Shown here: one piece after another, positions 15,048-17,332 of the stretch | Layout: each line of letters begins with the position of its first letter | Numbering within the stretch: position 1 is the stretch's first letter | From: an uncultured Porphyromonadaceae bacterium | Lineage (GTDB): Bacteria > Bacteroidota > Bacteroidia > Bacteroidales > Muribaculaceae | Length of the DNA stretch: 17,332 nucleotides | Direction: 5' to 3' | NCBI GenBank assembly: GCA_902475285.1 | Contig: CABRZA010000040.1 | Span: forward strand, 1-17,332 | Notes under the pieces: model-generated | Told to the model about the DNA's origin: nothing | The model's input: only the letters and a program-made list of their open reading frames with translations | Database searches by the model: none | Translations under genes and position numbers: made by a program

Positions 15048-15764
15048 TTATTCGAAGTAGAAGGTGAAGACTATCATTTTCGACGTCGCCTTGGCCAGCG
15101 ACTGGGTGAATTTGTATTTGTTGGGGTCGTCCACGAGGTCGGGGCGGTCGTGGGTGAGGATGTCGGCGAGGCCGAAGCAGAATTTCACCTCGGGGATGAA
15201 CTTGAAGTAGGGCAGATAGAAATCGCATCCGAAGCCTACCGATATGTAGCAGTCGGTGCTTTTGAGCTGGAGGATGTCGGAGCGTTTTTTCGTTACGTCG
15301 AACACCGGCATCACGCCGGCCGTCACATAGGGGCGCGCGTTGCGGTAGCGCAGGCCGGCGAATTTGAGGTCGAAAGGCATCACAACGAATGTCGACTTCA
15401 CGTTTTGCCGTTCGGTGGCGCCGCTGTGGAGCTCGCGCATGCTTATGTCGCGGCTGCCGAAGTACATGCCCGGGGTGAAGCGCAGCGAGAAATATGTGTT
15501 GAGCCTGAGGGCGATGAGGCCGTTCACGCAGAAACCGGGCTGATATCCCGGTTGCTCAAGGCGCCACTCCTCGCCGTTTTCCGTCACGAAACCGTTGTGG
15601 GTGAAGCGCAGGTCGGAGGTATAGGCGCCCACCGAAAAGCCCAGATGCCAGCGCCGCAGGTCGGCGTAGGGGCGGTTCTGCACCTTGTCGTTGAACGCAC
15701 GGGCGCCGGCGGCGAAGGCTGTCGCCGCCAGAAGCACTGCTAACAAAGCTCTGACACATTTCAT
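15048..15764 (-). CDS. porT: PorT-family T9SS outer-membrane protein
   Basis: This 238-residue protein has a signal peptide (1-23, ending A-R-A) and a small beta-barrel body. It resembles PorT, an outer-membrane protein required for T9SS secretion in Porphyromonas gingivalis. Shared features, from memory, are the start of the mature part (NRPYADLRRWHLGFSVGAYT), the YQPGF segment, RLNTYFSLRFTPGMYFGSRD and the final MIVFTFYFE. A TTG at 15767 also opens the frame, but ATG 15764 is one codon later and preferred. It is the first gene of the run and its stop lies 3 bases before porP. In P. gingivalis, as I recall, porT is not next to porPKLMN, so this placement is notable. A generic PorT-like barrel cannot be fully excluded. 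Confidence 0.88.
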   Translation of the reverse strand: MKCVRALLAVLLAATAFAAGARAFNDKVQNRPYADLRRWHLGFSVGAYTSDLRFTHNGFVTENGEEWRLEQPGYQPGFCVNGLIALRLNTYFSLRFTPGMYFGSRDISMRELHSGATERQNVKSTFVVMPFDLKFAGLRYRNARPYVTAGVMPVFDVTKKRSDILQLKSTDCYISVGFGCDFYLPYFKFIPEVKFCFGLADILTHDRPDLVDDPNKYKFTQSLAKATSKMIVFTFYFE

Positions 15765-15881
15765 CAAATGCTTAACGTCGCCCCGCCCTCCTTTATTGCC
15801 CCCGACGAAAGGAATTTTTAAGACTTTTGAACCTCGCGGGCGGAGTGGGCGTATATAATATATTATAAATGTTCATCCTTT
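15765..15881. promoter_or_regulatory. Divergent promoter region between porT and the ClC gene, with AT palindrome
   Basis: These 117 bases separate the T9SS run from the ClC gene and should hold both promoters. A perfect 14-bp palindrome, TATAATATATTATA, lies at 15854-15867 in an AT-rich patch that contrasts with the GC-rich surroundings. On the + strand, GACTTTTG at 15822-15829 is a partial match to TAnnTTTG. On the minus strand I see no clear -7 element. Confidence 0.4.
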
Positions 15882-17207
15882 ATGAAGCTCTCGCCGACTG
15901 CAATTCTGGCCCGGCGCTTCTACTGTTGGCGCCGGCGCAATATCTCGCCGCAGATATTCGGCTGTCTCCTTGCCGTGACTGTCGGCGCGGGGGCGGGCAT
16001 GGCCGCGCACACCCTCAAATGGTGCATAGCGCGGCTGTCGGAAATGCTCACGGCGCATATGAGATTCGGCGGTTCCAACTACGAGTTTCTCGTCCTGCCT
16101 TTGGCCGGCATCGTCCTTACGTTTGTGTTCACACGCTATGTATTGCACCGCGACCTCGAAGACGGCACGGAGCGTCTTACGGCCACCCTCAAAAGCCGCC
16201 GCACGCGTCTGCCTTTCCGCCTTATATTCACACCAATAATCGCCAATACACTCACACTGGGCTTCGGCGGCTCCGCAGGCTCGGAGGGACCATCTGCCGT
16301 AAGTGCGGCAGCCATAGCCTCCAACATTGGGCGCTGGTGCCTGCTCTCGCGCCAGGAGGTGGCGCTGGTCACGGCATGCGGCGCCGGAGCCGGTATAGCG
16401 GGCATCTTCACGGCACCCGTAGGCGGCATATTCTTCGTGTTTGAATGCATACACATACCCATGACTCTTGCGGCGGTGCTCAGTCTGTCGCTGAGCTGCC
16501 TCACTGCCGGCGCCACGGCTTTTTATCTCGCCCACAGCACCTTCGACGTTAGTTTTCCTCCGGGCATGATTTTCGACATGTCGCATATGGGCATAATACT
16601 CCTGCTCGGCCTCTTCTGCGGGCTATATTCGTGGTACTACTGCCGCACAGGCATCATCACACGGCGGCTTATACGCCGTGTGTCGTCGCCATGGGCGAGG
16701 GCGCTCCTGTCGGGGGCGTTGGTGTCGCTGCTGGTATTCCTCTTCCCCACCCTCTACGGCGAAGGCTACAATGCCATCACAGCTATAGTCAACGACGCCC
16801 CCGCGCGCATCGGCGACTACAGCTTCTTCCATGGCCTCACATCGTCGCCATGGGCGCTTGTCGCACTTGTGGCGGCGATAGCGGCAGTGAAGGCCGTCGC
16901 ATCCTACGGAACCAACAGCGGCGGCGGCGTGGCCGGCGACTTTGCTCCGGCACTGTTCGCCGGATGTATGGCCGGACTCCTTTTCGGCATGCTCGTCAAC
17001 GGCATCTTCGGCACCGATTTTCCCACGGCGCATCTGGCTCTTGTGGCCATGTCGGCTGTCCTGGCTGGTGTGGTGCGCGCTCCGCTTATGGCAATATTCA
17101 TAGCCATGGAGACAACCGACAGCTTCGGTTTCCTCTTGCCCGTCACCGTGGCCACGGCCATATCATTCCTCACGGTGCGTTTTATCTCACGCTTATGCCG
17201 GAGGTAA
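15882..17207 (+). CDS. ClC-family chloride channel/antiporter
   Basis: This 441-residue integral membrane protein has the ClC layout without C-terminal CBS domains. The chloride-path segments are recognisable: GFGGSAGSEGPSAV (128-140) with the gating glutamate at Glu135, the segment GIAGIFTAPVGGIFFVFE (171-188), and GGGVAGDFAPALFAG (347-361). Two points differ from the E. coli antiporter. The internal proton glutamate position (E203 there) appears to be Cys189 after Glu188, and the GIFAP loop reads GDFAP with Asp353 near the anion site. The GSGIP serine motif is not apparent. It may therefore be a channel or an altered exchanger rather than a standard 2:1 chloride/proton antiporter; this is inference. 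ATG 15882 is the first good start, divergent from porT. The gene appears monocistronic. Confidence 0.93.
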   Translation: MKLSPTAILARRFYCWRRRNISPQIFGCLLAVTVGAGAGMAAHTLKWCIARLSEMLTAHMRFGGSNYEFLVLPLAGIVLTFVFTRYVLHRDLEDGTERLTATLKSRRTRLPFRLIFTPIIANTLTLGFGGSAGSEGPSAVSAAAIASNIGRWCLLSRQEVALVTACGAGAGIAGIFTAPVGGIFFVFECIHIPMTLAAVLSLSLSCLTAGATAFYLAHSTFDVSFPPGMIFDMSHMGIILLLGLFCGLYSWYYCRTGIITRRLIRRVSSPWARALLSGALVSLLVFLFPTLYGEGYNAITAIVNDAPARIGDYSFFHGLTSSPWALVALVAAIAAVKAVASYGTNSGGGVAGDFAPALFAGCMAGLLFGMLVNGIFGTDFPTAHLALVAMSAVLAGVVRAPLMAIFIAMETTDSFGFLLPVTVATAISFLTVRFISRLCRR

Positions 17208-17310
17208 CCAAACCATTTGCCCGGGAGGGCGTTATATGTGTATGTAAGCGCTTTCGCTCCGCTTGCCTTAAGATTCTTTACTACGTTTCACTTCTTGAAA
17301 AACAATTTTT

Positions 17311-17332
17311 ATGGATTGGCTAATAGAAACCT
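17311..17332 (+). CDS. Possible start of a further gene (partial)
   Basis: An ATG at 17311 opens M-D-W-L-I-E-T and remains open to the window edge. It follows an A/T-rich stretch (AAAACAATTTTT) of the kind seen before Bacteroidota starts, and TACGTTTC at 17282-17289 is one base off TAnnTTTG. With seven codons, no identity can be given. The bases from 17208 to 17310 hold nothing else I can name. Confidence 0.3.

Noticed and set aside
8879..15743. Long + strand open frames opposite gldN, gldM, gldL, gldK, porP and porT
   Set aside because: All are codon-aligned mirrors of strongly biased, high-GC genes. The minus-strand products are recognised T9SS proteins with proper signal peptides, so the mirrors are artefacts.

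Overview
The window looks like chromosomal DNA from a gut-type member of the order Bacteroidales. The evidence is a SusC/SusD pair, a PorT/PorP/GldKLMN type IX secretion (T9SS) gene run, an HMA-AraC regulator of the kind seen in Bacteroidota, no dependence on Shine-Dalgarno sites, and a TAnnTTTG-like -7 element. The DNA is clearly above half G+C by eye. That, with the T9SS genes and this style of SusC, makes a Muribaculaceae-like host my first guess, but the family is not proven. Nothing here looks like a prophage, plasmid, CRISPR array, IS element, tRNA or rRNA.

Layout, left to right. 1-202 is an A/C-rich leader. 203-5495 (+) is a susC/susD nutrient-uptake pair closed by a good intrinsic terminator. 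5635-6825 (+) is a membrane-anchored family 2 glycosyltransferase whose usual acidic motifs are degraded. 6827-6912 is a G-rich/C-rich tandem and inverted repeat between convergent genes. 6918-8626 (-) is a two-gene operon: an AraJ-like MFS exporter whose stop codon overlaps the start of an HMA-AraC regulator. A 21-bp direct repeat just upstream is a candidate operator. 8714-15764 (-) is a six-gene same-strand run, transcribed right to left as porT, porP/sprF, gldK/porK, gldL/porL, gldM/porM, gldN/porN. 15882-17207 (+) is a divergently transcribed ClC-family anion transporter. The last bases may hold the first codons of another + strand gene.

How the genes work together. GldL and GldM are the inner-membrane proton-driven motor of the T9SS. 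GldK and GldN form the periplasmic ring under the outer membrane. PorP/SprF and PorT are outer-membrane beta-barrel components. The residues known to matter for the motor are conserved, so the machine looks functional. No T9SS cargo and none of the other T9SS genes (sov/sprA, porU, porV, porQ, porX/Y) are in the window. SusC/SusD would import an unknown oligosaccharide or peptide; no degradative enzyme lies beside them here. The MFS/regulator pair looks like a small self-contained stress or efflux module.

I found no wholly undescribed system. The points most worth following are the porT-containing T9SS cluster, the 21-bp repeat before the exporter/regulator operon, the glycosyltransferase with missing acidic motifs, and the unusual ion-path residues of the ClC protein.
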